From the NCBI GenBank assembly GCA_964498835.1, contig CAZCIX010000005.1, positions 4,434 through 68,433 of the forward strand: a DNA stretch of 64,000 bases, given 5' to 3'. Position 1 is the first letter of the stretch. The number at the start of each line of letters is the position of its first letter. This document shows positions 8,670-18,026 of the stretch, in pieces. The DNA is from JAGKXB01 sp964498835 (lineage in GTDB: Bacteria; Pseudomonadota; Gammaproteobacteria; Burkholderiales; Burkholderiaceae_D). The notes under the pieces were generated by a model. It made no database searches and was not told the origin of the DNA. It saw only the letters and a program-made list of their open reading frames with translations. Made by a program: the position numbers and the translations under genes.

Positions 8670-9830
8670 TCAGTACCACACTTTCACATAGCCGTTACCA
8701 TTGGCGTTACCTGCGGAAGTACCACCAGTCGAACAGCTCGGCCCTGCCCCATTGCCACCGTAACCACCCGCAAAACCGCCATCACCAGCACCACCACCTA
8801 CATTACCCCGAGTACCCCCTCCGCCACCACCACCGCCTGAGTAGTTACCAGACGTGCCACAGCTACCACCCGATGTGCCTGCTGTGCCAGAATTGCCACC
8901 TACACCACCGCAAGAAAGGCCGGCATTGTACGACATCGCACCTCCTGTTCCGGCTATACCAGGATTGCCAGTGCCTGACGGGCCGCCAGCACTGCCACCA
9001 CCACCACCGTACGAGTTATCAGCCGCACCATTAGCTCCGGCACCTCCATTAGCACCACTATTGCCGGCACCACCACCTCCCCCCCCTCCTGCTAAAGAAC
9101 TCCAATCCCCACCAGCACCACCAGCACCACCACCACCAACACCACCTGAATTAACACCTTTACCCGCAGCACCTCCGCCGCTCGGCGCAACACCACCTAA
9201 AGCACCAGCACTTCCAGAACCGCCACCGCCACCACCACCGCACGCGGACGCAACAACCGTACCATTGACAATTAAAGCGCTTCCACCGCCGCCGACTCCT
9301 CCACTACCGCCCTTGCTTTGCCCTGAAGGGGCGATTCCTCCCCCAGCTCCCCCAGAACCACCACAGTATCCCATCGGAGTGGCCCCACACGATGTGTAGG
9401 AACCATTGGACATAGCGCCCGAACCTACAGACCCAATAGCATAGTTTAATGTGATAGTTTGACCGGCAGGGAATAACAAATATTGAGTATTGACCTGGCC
9501 GCCACTTCCCGATCCACCGTTTGTGCCACCGCCGGTCCCACCACCAGCTCCTGCGATTTGCACCTTCAAACAGTTGATTGTCGATGGTAGGTTAAAACTC
9601 CCTGTACCAGCAGTAGAGATCGTTTGCGAGTTTAAGAACAACCGCGTGTTATCACACGGCAAATTGGTTAGCGTTCCGTTAAAGTTACTGCCACTACTAC
9701 CAGAGCTGGCCGGCGGGAAGTAAATGTACGCAGCATTAGAACCCGGCGTTACCACGACAGGCGCTGCATGCACGAAGGCAACAGCTGCTAGCAACAGCGT
9801 CACTCCTAGGCTTCGAATCCAGTTTTTCAT
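8670..9830 (-). CDS. Exported glycine-rich (polyglycine) adhesin-like protein
   Basis: 386 residues: a signal peptide (WIRSLGVTLLLAAVAFVHA), an ordinary N-terminal part (to about 85), then nearly 290 residues dominated by Gly with Ser/Ala/Asn, in runs such as CGGGGGGGSGSAG, ending in NGYVKVWY. This resembles the polyglycine domains of phage tail-fibre adhesins and related exported proteins, where Gly-rich helices pack into a sandwich and loops bind receptors. A handful of cysteines may cross-link loops. AAGGA precedes the ATG. It sits between a PilT-like ATPase and the glycosyltransferase, the position where R64-type plasmids carry their PilV tip adhesin. A tip-adhesin role is an inference. 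Confidence 0.75.
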   Translation of the reverse strand: MKNWIRSLGVTLLLAAVAFVHAAPVVVTPGSNAAYIYFPPASSGSSGSNFNGTLTNLPCDNTRLFLNSQTISTAGTGSFNLPSTINCLKVQIAGAGGGTGGGTNGGSGSGGQVNTQYLLFPAGQTITLNYAIGSVGSGAMSNGSYTSCGATPMGYCGGSGGAGGGIAPSGQSKGGSGGVGGGGSALIVNGTVVASACGGGGGGGSGSAGALGGVAPSGGGAAGKGVNSGGVGGGGAGGAGGDWSSLAGGGGGGGAGNSGANGGAGANGAADNSYGGGGGSAGGPSGTGNPGIAGTGGAMSYNAGLSCGGVGGNSGTAGTSGGSCGTSGNYSGGGGGGGGTRGNVGGGAGDGGFAGGYGGNGAGPSCSTGGTSAGNANGNGYVKVWY

Positions 9831-9842
9831 CCTATCGATTCC

Positions 9843-11063
9843 TTATTTGCGTTGTTGAGTTACTAGCTTTTGCAGCTCGATTTTTTCTTCGACTGTAGTC
9901 ACTACCGCCAAAGAACTGAGCGCGTCCACTAGGTCGTCGCTAATGAGCCTCTTGAGCGACTTCACCATTGGCAAAGCAAAATCGACTTCGGTCGAAACAA
10001 TGTCGTGCTCCAGCTTCGAAAGCTTTTGCTGACCATCGTCGCCCGATGCGCTACTCACGATGGCCTGCACGACTTGCTGGTTTGTGCAGTCAACAAATTC
10101 ACTCGCCAGATGGTTTTTGCCGGTATCACCTTTGTCACGTACCAAAGCCTGCGCTACGACTCCACGCAGTAAGTACGCGAGCGTTTGCATATCAGCTTGA
10201 CTATCGGACAAATAAGCCAACATCTTGCGAATAGCAGTCACCGCAGTAGGAGCATGCATACTTGCCAAAACTAAGTGTCCAGACTCTGTTGCCCTCATCG
10301 CAGCCTTCATCGTTTCCGCGTCGCGGATTTCGCCGATCAAGATTACATCTGGAACGAAGCGCAAAGCGTCACGCACACCGTCTGCGAACGTGTTCACGTC
10401 AATACCTAGTTCCCGCTGATTAATGATGCATTTCTTCCGCTCATGCATAAATTCCACAGGGTCTTCGATGGTCAAGATGTTGCCAAAGCGATTTTCATTC
10501 AATTCATTGACCATCGCCGCAAGCGTTGTGCTTTTGCCTGATCCAGTCGGCCCGGTAACGATAATCATGCCCCGGTGCGCCGCATTCAACATGCGTTCGA
10601 CTTGGAACGGCAGCCCGAGCGATTCGATGGACTTTGGCACTTCCGATAGCGGCCGGATGACCAAGCCGATAGCCTCGCCCATCTGTTGTTTCTGTACTGT
10701 CACACGGACACGGTACGTAACCGCCTCACCGTCCACCAGATCCGACAGATTCATGGCTGGATGCAGCGAACCGAGCTTGTGAAGGTTATCACGCCACTGA
10801 AGCCCGTCCTTTTTCCTAGGGTTCTGCTCTTCTTCGCCGACGAAAATTCCATTCAAAAAAGCCACGATCTGCGAATGCTGGGCTTCAACGGGTTGATCTT
10901 CAATGCGAGCCTCCACCCACTTGTATGGCGACTGACGCAGCATGATTGACATCCCCGATGCGATATGAATGTCCGTAAACGGCACGCCCGCCGATAGCAG
11001 CCTGAATACGATGTCACTCAACTTGAGTGCTGGTTGATTTTGCATTTGATCAATAATTTCCAT
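9843..11063 (-). CDS. PilT/PilU-type pilus ATPase
   Basis: 406 residues. Walker A GPTGSGKST (171-179), the Asp box ILTIEDPVEF, Walker B region VPDVILIGEIRDAET and the His box HLVLASMHAPTA are those of PilT-type retraction ATPases. The N-terminal SDIVFRLLSAGVPFTDIHI is also typical. It is a cytoplasmic hexameric motor. R64-type thin-pilus clusters normally have only the PilQ assembly ATPase, so a PilT relative plus a second one at 12.2-13.2 kb hints at a retractable plasmid pilus. It lies 12 bp after the upstream prepilin gene. Confidence 0.9.
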   Translation of the reverse strand: MEIIDQMQNQPALKLSDIVFRLLSAGVPFTDIHIASGMSIMLRQSPYKWVEARIEDQPVEAQHSQIVAFLNGIFVGEEEQNPRKKDGLQWRDNLHKLGSLHPAMNLSDLVDGEAVTYRVRVTVQKQQMGEAIGLVIRPLSEVPKSIESLGLPFQVERMLNAAHRGMIIVTGPTGSGKSTTLAAMVNELNENRFGNILTIEDPVEFMHERKKCIINQRELGIDVNTFADGVRDALRFVPDVILIGEIRDAETMKAAMRATESGHLVLASMHAPTAVTAIRKMLAYLSDSQADMQTLAYLLRGVVAQALVRDKGDTGKNHLASEFVDCTNQQVVQAIVSSASGDDGQQKLSKLEHDIVSTEVDFALPMVKSLKRLISDDLVDALSSLAVVTTVEEKIELQKLVTQQRK

Positions 11064-11074
11064 ACGCTACGCAC

Positions 11075-11764
11075 TCAATTAATAAAATCGCTAAGGTTCA
11101 CCGCCCACGTCTTGCCGCAGGCCTGTTTCATCGTACCGTTGTACTTGCATGTGCCGTAGTCCGCGCCGGCCGGTACATAGCCTCCCGTTGCACCCAAAGC
11201 GTCACGCCCGGCCTTCAGTTCCGCAGCCGCCCGTTTCGGGTCGCCATTAAAGGACACGCTGCCACTTGTCATTACATTGCCGTCACTCACTGGGGCGAAC
11301 ACAACCAGCATTTCGTCACCGCCAGTGGGGACCGGCACTGCATCAGTGCTCACCACTTGACGCACAATCGCCACATGGCGACCACCGTACAGGTCGACGC
11401 TCGAACTACTAGGCCAGAGGCCTTTCGCCCGCAGCAGCGTGCCATCGAAGGCGCATGTGCGCTTCGTCGTGTTTGTAGCAACCGTACCACCCGAACCATC
11501 AGCAGCGACATTCAGTAGGCAGTGAATCGCCGCCTTTGACGTATCACCGCCCATCGCGGCCTCGATGTCCGAACGGTTCGCGACGAAATACTGTGACGCC
11601 AGCGTTTGGAAGCTCACAATCTCTTCAGCCTTCACATGTCCCTGCGTCTGGTCGTCTCCGCGCGTTTGCAGCGCAATCACCGCCGTCAGCGCACCGAGCG
11701 CAAGGCCAATTGCGATCATTGTTTCAAGAACGGTGAAACCAGCTTGTTTTCGTAGTTTTTTCAT
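11075..11764 (-). CDS. Minor type IV prepilin, PilV-like
   Basis: About 229 residues beginning KKLRKQAGFTVLETMIAIG: a short basic leader, Gly before Phe at the cleavage site, Glu at +5 and a hydrophobic helix, the class III/IV prepilin signature. The C-terminal domain has cysteines in AIHCLLN, RTCAFDG, GTCKYNG and QACGKTW, suggesting disulphides. The start at 11764 overlaps the pilM stop (TGATG), implying coupling; an in-frame ATG at 11773 is possible. By position and length it could be a minor or tip pilin like PilV of R64. No shufflon-like inverted segments or recombinase gene were seen next to it. Confidence 0.8.
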   Translation of the reverse strand: MKKLRKQAGFTVLETMIAIGLALGALTAVIALQTRGDDQTQGHVKAEEIVSFQTLASQYFVANRSDIEAAMGGDTSKAAIHCLLNVAADGSGGTVATNTTKRTCAFDGTLLRAKGLWPSSSSVDLYGGRHVAIVRQVVSTDAVPVPTGGDEMLVVFAPVSDGNVMTSGSVSFNGDPKRAAAELKAGRDALGATGGYVPAGADYGTCKYNGTMKQACGKTWAVNLSDFIN

Positions 11765-12210
11765 CACTGACATTGCCCAGCCTTGCTTGTATCCGACGCA
11801 CTTCCAACCACAAGATAGCTATTACCATTCAATGATGTCGTGACCATCGACGCTCCATTTTGGATCGCAAGCTGTTGAGCAATGCCCGCTGCGCGCTCGT
11901 CCATAGGCGTACATGCGACCCAAGTATTGTCACTCGCCACTACTACTTTCCAATTCAATGGCATATCCACGTTCCTAGCACCTGGCGGGACGCCGTTCGC
12001 CGTCTTGATCGAGTCCCAAGTCAGCGTCGCACTACCTGCCGAATAACCCTGCATATATTGACTTGCTGCGTACATGAACACCCGGTACTGATCGACCTGT
12101 GCGCTCGCTCCAATGACCGTATCGGGTGTTTCTGAAGCCCTGAGCCTTTCTGTGCTGGACATCGCAGTCACCATCAATACAATCAGGGCCAAAAAGAACG
12201 TGAGCTGCAT
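11764..12210 (-). CDS. pilM: Type IVb pilus protein PilM
   Basis: 148 residues with an N-terminal membrane helix (LTFFLALIVLMVTAMSS). A conserved stretch follows (VDQYRVFMYAASQYMQGYS) that resembles PilM of R64 in size and design. The family is needed for thin-pilus biogenesis and is predicted to sit in the inner membrane with a periplasmic domain. It overlaps the prepilin gene and follows the ATPase gene by 2 bp, so the set is translated as a coupled unit. Confidence 0.7.
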   Translation of the reverse strand: MQLTFFLALIVLMVTAMSSTERLRASETPDTVIGASAQVDQYRVFMYAASQYMQGYSAGSATLTWDSIKTANGVPPGARNVDMPLNWKVVVASDNTWVACTPMDERAAGIAQQLAIQNGASMVTTSLNGNSYLVVGSASDTSKAGQCQ

Positions 12211-12212
12211 CC

Positions 12213-13172
12213 TTACAATCTCCCCGGCAAACTCATTTGGCTGCGAATTTGATTCCTTTGATACAGTACCTCGTTGGCCAACTGCACCAATTGACCGCTG
12301 CGAATAATGTTGGCGACCTGCGGAGTACTATTGTCGCAAGTCAACATGTCGACCATGAATCGTTCATTTTCGATCTTCTGATGCACCACCACGCGCAGAA
12401 CGGCCGCGATGCTGGCCGCGTACTCGCGTCCGACGAGCTGGAAGAAGCTATCAATGCTCGTGATGATGTCCGAACCAAAGCCAGTGCTGATGACCAGGAA
12501 ACCATTGCTGGCTGCGCGCAACATTGCCCGCGCCGTATCTGCGTCACGAATTTCGCCGACATACAAAATGACGCTTGTGCCTGTCGGCTGACTGCGCAGG
12601 ACGCCACGCATGGATTCGGTCCAATCCGCTGCGTTATCTCCAGCCACCCACGTCTGCGTACAGTAGCCCTTACCATGCCATCCGTTCAACGGCAACTCGG
12701 GCGGATCTTCGACCGAGTACGCTACCCCGCCGTATTCCGTCAGACGACTTACGACGATGGCTGAGGCGGTCGTTGTCTTGCCCGATCCCGGTGCGCCTGC
12801 AATATGGATTAATCCACCGCCACGTAAATACTGTGACATTAAAATGGCTTTGTACGGCGCAGCCATTGGTAATGGCAGTGTATTCAAACTAGGCGGTTTC
12901 GACTGCATTTTCCTGAGCCGAAACCAAGTACCATCCACCGCCTGTTTATCTTTTCTGCCACGCCAGAACATTCCATTGTTTTCCACCATGAAATCCGCCC
13001 TATCGATTCCATTGATTTTCTCCAGCAATTCCATCACAAGCGTCAACTCTCCTTCTTCCACCTGATACGGAGCCCCATCGCGGTAAGCGATAGAATTTTT
13101 AGGCTGGTTCTGCTTGATGTGGATATCACTGAAAGCATCTATTTCTATCTTTACTTCTCTCAAATTGGTCAT
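12213..13172 (-). CDS. Second PilT-like ATPase, shortened
   Basis: 319 residues. Walker A is GAPGSGKTT (126-134). The Asp box region reads SVEDPPELPL, and Walker B is ILYVGEIRDADTARAML. The His box is altered (GFLVISTGFGSD, lacking the usual THAP-like His). The N-terminal part is short. It therefore looks like a diverged PilT/PilU-type motor or regulator rather than the main retraction ATPase. It lies between the major pilin gene and pilM. Reduced activity is an inference from the missing His-box residue. Confidence 0.8.
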   Translation of the reverse strand: MTNLREVKIEIDAFSDIHIKQNQPKNSIAYRDGAPYQVEEGELTLVMELLEKINGIDRADFMVENNGMFWRGRKDKQAVDGTWFRLRKMQSKPPSLNTLPLPMAAPYKAILMSQYLRGGGLIHIAGAPGSGKTTTASAIVVSRLTEYGGVAYSVEDPPELPLNGWHGKGYCTQTWVAGDNAADWTESMRGVLRSQPTGTSVILYVGEIRDADTARAMLRAASNGFLVISTGFGSDIITSIDSFFQLVGREYAASIAAVLRVVVHQKIENERFMVDMLTCDNSTPQVANIIRSGQLVQLANEVLYQRNQIRSQMSLPGRL

Positions 13173-13245
13173 GTTCTCATCTAACTTTTAATGCCTGTTC
13201 TCGCAACCACCACTTAGTAATATCAAGTGACGGCCCTCGCCTCGC

Positions 13246-13839
13246 TTAATGGAACTGCATGACGATCTGTGGATTAGTAGTGGCACAACCTGTGGTTAAC
13301 GCCGCGATGTCAGGCGTTGCGCCAGCACTGGCCTTATAGACGCTGCCGCCACCAGCCAAACCATTCGTTGTCGTCATCGAAGTGCTTGCACCAATTCGCA
13401 CGATGTCAGCCTTGCTAACAATCCCTTTGGCAAAGGTCGAGCAATCTGCCGAGGTAATCGGATTAGTCGCGCCACCAAAGGTCATCACGAAAGTCGGGGC
13501 AGTGCCTGCGGTCGATGCATTGCCAACGAAGTTGACAACGTTACCGTATGGATCGCGGATATTCGTACCATCATAAGTGAACGGTGCATCCACCACGGAA
13601 AGTCCATTAACCACAGCAGTAGTCACTGCATTGAAAGACCCACTCGATGCTAGGTTGTCATGTACAACCGTCACCATGTTCGATGCAGTAGTAACGGCAT
13701 CTTTGACGTTTGATTTGTTGCCGGCCTTGGTGCTATTACTCAGCACTAGTGCTAGGCCTGCCAATGCCAAGCCGATAACGATTAAAGCTTCGATTACGGT
13801 AAAGCCTTTTTGATTTTTGATGATACGTAAATACTTCAT
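13246..13839 (-). CDS. pilS: Major type IVb pilin PilS
   Basis: 197 residues. The leader MKYLRIIKNQKG is followed by FTVIEALIVIGLALAGLAL, so cleavage is expected after Gly12 with Glu at +5. The C-terminal half contains two cysteines (SADCSTF and TTGCATT) forming the usual D-loop disulphide and ends ATTNPQIVMQFH, like PilS pilins. AGGAG lies before the ATG. It comes right after the platform gene pilR, as in R64. Processing needs a prepilin peptidase, which I did not find in the window. Confidence 0.9.
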   Translation of the reverse strand: MKYLRIIKNQKGFTVIEALIVIGLALAGLALVLSNSTKAGNKSNVKDAVTTASNMVTVVHDNLASSGSFNAVTTAVVNGLSVVDAPFTYDGTNIRDPYGNVVNFVGNASTAGTAPTFVMTFGGATNPITSADCSTFAKGIVSKADIVRIGASTSMTTTNGLAGGGSVYKASAGATPDIAALTTGCATTNPQIVMQFH

Positions 13840-13887
13840 TGTTCAACTCCTAAGTTAAGGAAACTAAAAAAGACTCTTCCGTGACAA

Positions 13888-14955
13888 TCACAGTTGAGTA
13901 CCTGACAAAGCGATGTCGGTCATCGATTTGTAAATCCAATAGAGCATGTACACTACAGCCAACATTAGGGCATTGCCCAAGATATAGTTGAACAAACGCG
14001 TCACCAACGCTTGCACCCGTGTAACCATCTGCTCTGCAATAGTCATGTAAGCCTTTTCCGTGTCGCCAGACATCGCGTACACGTCTATAATCCAGTGGAA
14101 CCGCTGAGGCACAATCGCCAGTTCGCATAAGGCTTCTTCAGCACGACGTCCACGCTTCATCGCTTCAAGAACACGGCTGCATTGATCGCGCATATAGGGT
14201 GTCGCTGTCTCTTGCATGCTCTTGACAGCATCGTTAAATGCCGTGCCAGCACCGATGTAGCCAGCAAGCGATGTGAGGAACGAAGCGCCTGACATCGCCG
14301 CCATGACATTGAATGGGAATACCCGGCGGTCGAAGATATCGCGGATCGAACCGGTCCAGTTCGGAGCCACGAACACCAAGCCTGCGATCACAGCGACCAC
14401 AAACAGGCCGATGCCGCCACCGATTACGAAAACGTGGTCAGCAATTGTGCCGAGCAATTGCGCCTCTTCGGGCCAGATTGTGCGCGGGCGCGACTTTTCA
14501 AACTGCGGCAAGATTTTTAAAGCCATAAAAAACAAGAGGCCAATCAACCCAAGCAGGTAGCCGCCCGGCTTGCGCAACGCATTCTTGACCGATGACTTCA
14601 AAATTCCTTTTGTAGAAATTAGCTTTGCCGCGTTACGCAAGCCATCCTCAATCCGGCCAGCCGTATCACCCGCCTGAATCAGCATCGCTTCGTCATCCGG
14701 CACCATTCCACTCAGCTCAGTCCCAAGGGTGCGGCGCTGCATGGCTCCCTTCGAAGCACCAGCACCTCTCAATCGCAACAAAACGATCCGTACCAGCGGA
14801 GCTAATGGATGCTGCGTTTTATTAAACGTCTTCGACATCTTCTCCAAGGCGTCGAATATTGGCAGGCCGTCGCCCGCAACTTTAGCCAGTGCCAAATACC
14901 AATCCTGCCGCACACCCTCAGTGATCGCGAACTTTTGAATGATTGTCAGTTTCAT
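13888..14955 (-). CDS. pilR: Pilus inner-membrane platform protein PilR (GspF/PilC family)
   Basis: 355 residues with two T2SSF-type cytoplasmic domains and the expected membrane helices (YLLGLIGLLFFMALKIL, VFVIGGGIGLFVVAVIAGLVF, LGNALMLAVVYMLYW). The GAGTAFNDAVKSMQ region resembles the conserved second repeat. The protein anchors the assembly ATPase and recruits pilins. It is 8 bp downstream of the ATPase gene and 48 bp upstream of the major pilin gene. Confidence 0.9.
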   Translation of the reverse strand: MKLTIIQKFAITEGVRQDWYLALAKVAGDGLPIFDALEKMSKTFNKTQHPLAPLVRIVLLRLRGAGASKGAMQRRTLGTELSGMVPDDEAMLIQAGDTAGRIEDGLRNAAKLISTKGILKSSVKNALRKPGGYLLGLIGLLFFMALKILPQFEKSRPRTIWPEEAQLLGTIADHVFVIGGGIGLFVVAVIAGLVFVAPNWTGSIRDIFDRRVFPFNVMAAMSGASFLTSLAGYIGAGTAFNDAVKSMQETATPYMRDQCSRVLEAMKRGRRAEEALCELAIVPQRFHWIIDVYAMSGDTEKAYMTIAEQMVTRVQALVTRLFNYILGNALMLAVVYMLYWIYKSMTDIALSGTQL

Positions 14956-14962
14956 GCAGACC

Positions 14963-16720
14963 TCAGAATTTCAACGACGGTGGCAAATCATTTGTCGGGA
15001 TACTTGGCACATAAGTGCTCATTGGCTGGTTAGCTACCACTAACTTCCCAACCCTGATTTCGATGTGCGTCGGATCGAGCTGGCCATCCTTCATTTTCTC
15101 GATAGCATGTGCCACCATGCTAACTCCATAGCCTCCGATATCCAGGTCCGAGGCAGCCGATACCCAATATTGACGCGCACCACGTAAATCACCTTCTGCC
15201 AGCAAAGCAAGGTATTGCTCATCCGGCACAAGCACTTCGGCACACAGCGTCCGACCGACGATTCCCGTACCGCCGCAATGCTCACAGCCATCACCGCATG
15301 CGCGAACGTTATCTAATTCGAGATCCGCCACCCGACAAACGCGCTCGAAAGTCTTGTGACGCACCCTGCCTAAGTTGTATGCCTCGGTAATCGGGATGGA
15401 ACATTCTTGGCACAGCACCGGCACCAGACGCTGGCAGATAATTCCACTAATAAAACCCTCCATGTACAGAACGCTCTCAGGCATACCGATTTCCCTCAGG
15501 CGAGGAAATACCATATCAGCCTTATTGACGTGTAGCGTGGACAGTACCTTTCGACCTGCAAGGGCCAAGGTCTTTACGCTATCTGCACTATCACGGTCGC
15601 GGATTTCGCCAACCATTCCAACATCCGGGTCTTGGCGCAAAGTACCTTTCACGAATGCATTGAAGATCGAGCCATTTCCGTCTTCCTCCAAACCTTTTCG
15701 GCCATGTGGAATTCCAGACTGGCACGCACGAGGCATGATGTATTCCACTGGGTCTTCAATCGTAATCACCTTGATCGAGTCGCCGTGCAGCTCATAGATG
15801 CGTGCGATCATGGCTTGCATCGTCGTCGATTTGCCGCTGTTCGTCGGCCCCGTCAGAATGACCATACCTTGTGAACCAATAAGCATCTCTTCGATATAAG
15901 ACACCTGTGCATCCGTATAGCTGAAGTCTTCAAGGCGACGGGTCGAGCTGCCATCCATTACCAGCACACGAATTACGGCGTGAAAATTACCGAACGGGTG
16001 AATCGGGGCTGACGAAAAACGCAACTGCACATGCGTGCAGTCCTTCGTTTCGTACTCAATAACCGTGCTCTTGAGCGTTTTTTCGTCCCATGAAATGCCC
16101 TTATTATCACCATCTGCGTGAACGCTATAAAGAACATTACAGATGTCAGTTGCTGTCGTCATGGCGATGCTCGGCTGCTCGACTCGACGACCGTTAATCC
16201 TGTAGAAAACCTGAGCAAACGATTCGCGAGTCTCAATGTGGATGTCACTCGCCCCTGCTGAAACTGCGGCTTCTACAATCTTCCAGGCCGCCTCTTCCAC
16301 ATCAGTCTGCTCGCTGGCATCTTCCTTACGATTCGACTCATGCACACTTTTGATGACCTCACGACTCGCTGCGCGACGTTGCACGCTCCTGAACCCAGCG
16401 TCATTCACTCTGCGCAGAAGGTCGAACTGGAGATGCGAATCAACCGCATCTTCGGCGACCAGTAGCAACGCTACCTTATCGCTACCGCCCAAAAGCGCGA
16501 AACCTTCGTTGAAACCAGAAGGGATATTGATTGAACTGAATTGCAGATAGCGGCCCTGTGACAACTCCTTGACATCACGGATCACTTCGATGCGCTGGGC
16601 ACGAGGCTTAATATCAACAACGCGTACACTCGGCACAGTCGGTTTAGCCTTCACATCTTCACCAATGAGTAAACCTTTCAGCTTAGCCAAACTAGGGGCG
16701 GTTCTACTAAACATTTTCAT
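14963..16720 (-). CDS. pilQ: Pilus assembly ATPase PilQ (PilB/GspE family)
   Basis: 585 residues. The conserved SDIHIE motif is at about 159-164, Walker A GPTNSGKST at 291-299, the Asp box VITIEDPVEY, Walker B VGMVGEIRDRDSA and the His box KVLSTLHVNKA. Two CxxC pairs towards the C-terminus (CQECS and CEHCGG) form the zinc site of GspE/PilB extension ATPases, marking it as the extension rather than a retraction motor. It lies between pilO and pilR as in R64. Confidence 0.93.
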   Translation of the reverse strand: MKMFSRTAPSLAKLKGLLIGEDVKAKPTVPSVRVVDIKPRAQRIEVIRDVKELSQGRYLQFSSINIPSGFNEGFALLGGSDKVALLLVAEDAVDSHLQFDLLRRVNDAGFRSVQRRAASREVIKSVHESNRKEDASEQTDVEEAAWKIVEAAVSAGASDIHIETRESFAQVFYRINGRRVEQPSIAMTTATDICNVLYSVHADGDNKGISWDEKTLKSTVIEYETKDCTHVQLRFSSAPIHPFGNFHAVIRVLVMDGSSTRRLEDFSYTDAQVSYIEEMLIGSQGMVILTGPTNSGKSTTMQAMIARIYELHGDSIKVITIEDPVEYIMPRACQSGIPHGRKGLEEDGNGSIFNAFVKGTLRQDPDVGMVGEIRDRDSADSVKTLALAGRKVLSTLHVNKADMVFPRLREIGMPESVLYMEGFISGIICQRLVPVLCQECSIPITEAYNLGRVRHKTFERVCRVADLELDNVRACGDGCEHCGGTGIVGRTLCAEVLVPDEQYLALLAEGDLRGARQYWVSAASDLDIGGYGVSMVAHAIEKMKDGQLDPTHIEIRVGKLVVANQPMSTYVPSIPTNDLPPSLKF

Positions 16721-16730
16721 ACTTCATTCC

Positions 16731-18023
16731 CTATTCGATAACGAACACGTACTCGCCATCTAAATCAAAACTTGAGGCCATCGGCTGATATTTTATGTTC
16801 GTCAAACGTATAGGCCAATCAGACATCAAACGCGTAATTTCTGCTACTTGCAGCAGCGCTGTAGAACCTTGTATTGTCATGTGCCATTTTCCGATGTGAC
16901 CGATTACTTCAGACTCTTTTACGCCTTTTATGCCTTCCACTGTTACTGGCTGCGCAGGCGTCAAGGCGAAGCCTTGTACTTGTGCATTAAACTTACTATG
17001 AATTAAAAAAGCTAATTCTTCGATATTGGCTGTATTAACCTTCGGCAGCACATCACGTGTCCCCTTAATATGGAAACTCGATATGGCCTTCAAATCACTC
17101 GATAGAGTGCGTTCTACGCTTGGAAGTCGAAGCTTATCTGCAGCATTTGTGAATTTTCCACCACCAAGCCACTCTACTTTGCAAACGTCCGCGCCACATT
17201 CATATGATTGTTGCTTATAACCGTACATGCTAGGTGGAAGGGATTTCCTTACTTTGCTCATTGCACCCCACACTAGTGCAGGATTCACTCGCTCTCTTAG
17301 TGCTACTTTCGCTGACGCAAGCTTAGTAGATAGATTGTTCAATGCTTGCTGCTGCTGGTTATAAGCTCTTTCTTGATCCAATTTTTCAGCCAACAAACGC
17401 TTTGCTGCCTCTTGCAGCGATAAACGATCTCTTTCTTTTCGCTCCTGCATTTCCTTGTAGGTCTTCGCACCCCACCCGAGCAACATTACCCCGAATACGA
17501 TACTACCCATCACAACTACGCGTGCAATGGAAATACCATTCTTGACAAGCAAGGCGCGAGCGAGCTGCTTTTTACTTAGGCTCTTTGATTCCAGTTCTTG
17601 TTCAAGCACGTTCAGTACATCCTGAACAGTTGCCTTTGCTCCAGACAGTTCGCCAATAATGTCAGCGTTCGCGAAAAGATTCGACCAGTCCTTAGCTTTG
17701 TTCCGTGCCTCGCTAGTAGGCAAAACCTCATCGTATCCAACTACCGGCATACCTTCACTAATCGCGCAAATCCAACTCATCTCTTCGCTGATCGGGCAAT
17801 ATACGACAGCATTAGGTTCGACCATTGCGACCAGCAGCGCACCCGCATAAAGCCTACCAGCACCTGCTGCATGGAACCCAAGCCAATCACCTGCCTCAGT
17901 CGAAACAAAGACCATATTTTGTTTAAATCTGCTCTTTTTTGCTACGCGAATCTCACCCTTGTTTTTTGGCAAAAGCCATTCAACACCAAGCGCAACAATC
18001 CAATTCCCAAATTGCATCTGCAT
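16731..18023 (-). CDS. pilO: Type IVb pilus protein PilO (PilO2 family)
   Basis: 430 residues. The N-terminal half carries motifs such as NMVFVSTEAGDWLGF and VVYCPISEEMSW. A single membrane helix follows (VVMGSIVFGVMLLGWG), then a coiled coil (YKEMQERKERDRLSLQEAAK) and a periplasmic C-terminal domain. This is the design of PilO2 proteins of R64-type pili, which join the inner-membrane platform to the periplasmic and secretin parts. It lies between pilP and pilQ; in R64 the order is pilO-pilP, so the pair is swapped here. Confidence 0.85.
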   Translation of the reverse strand: MQMQFGNWIVALGVEWLLPKNKGEIRVAKKSRFKQNMVFVSTEAGDWLGFHAAGAGRLYAGALLVAMVEPNAVVYCPISEEMSWICAISEGMPVVGYDEVLPTSEARNKAKDWSNLFANADIIGELSGAKATVQDVLNVLEQELESKSLSKKQLARALLVKNGISIARVVVMGSIVFGVMLLGWGAKTYKEMQERKERDRLSLQEAAKRLLAEKLDQERAYNQQQQALNNLSTKLASAKVALRERVNPALVWGAMSKVRKSLPPSMYGYKQQSYECGADVCKVEWLGGGKFTNAADKLRLPSVERTLSSDLKAISSFHIKGTRDVLPKVNTANIEELAFLIHSKFNAQVQGFALTPAQPVTVEGIKGVKESEVIGHIGKWHMTIQGSTALLQVAEITRLMSDWPIRLTNIKYQPMASSFDLDGEYVFVIE

Positions 18024-18026
18024 TGC

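Noticed and set aside
8854..9399. Long Pro/Ala-rich open frame on the plus strand
   Set aside because: It is the antisense shadow of the glycine-rich coding region: GGN codons read as NCC on the other strand. The signal peptide and operon context support the minus strand.
8670..9700. Apparent simple repeats (GGT/ACC tracts) resembling a tandem-repeat locus
   Set aside because: The codons vary and encode a Gly-rich protein; there is no constant repeat unit.
11075..11764. Shufflon at the end of the PilV-like gene
   Set aside because: No inverted 19-bp repeats, alternative C-terminal segments or tyrosine recombinase gene are present nearby.
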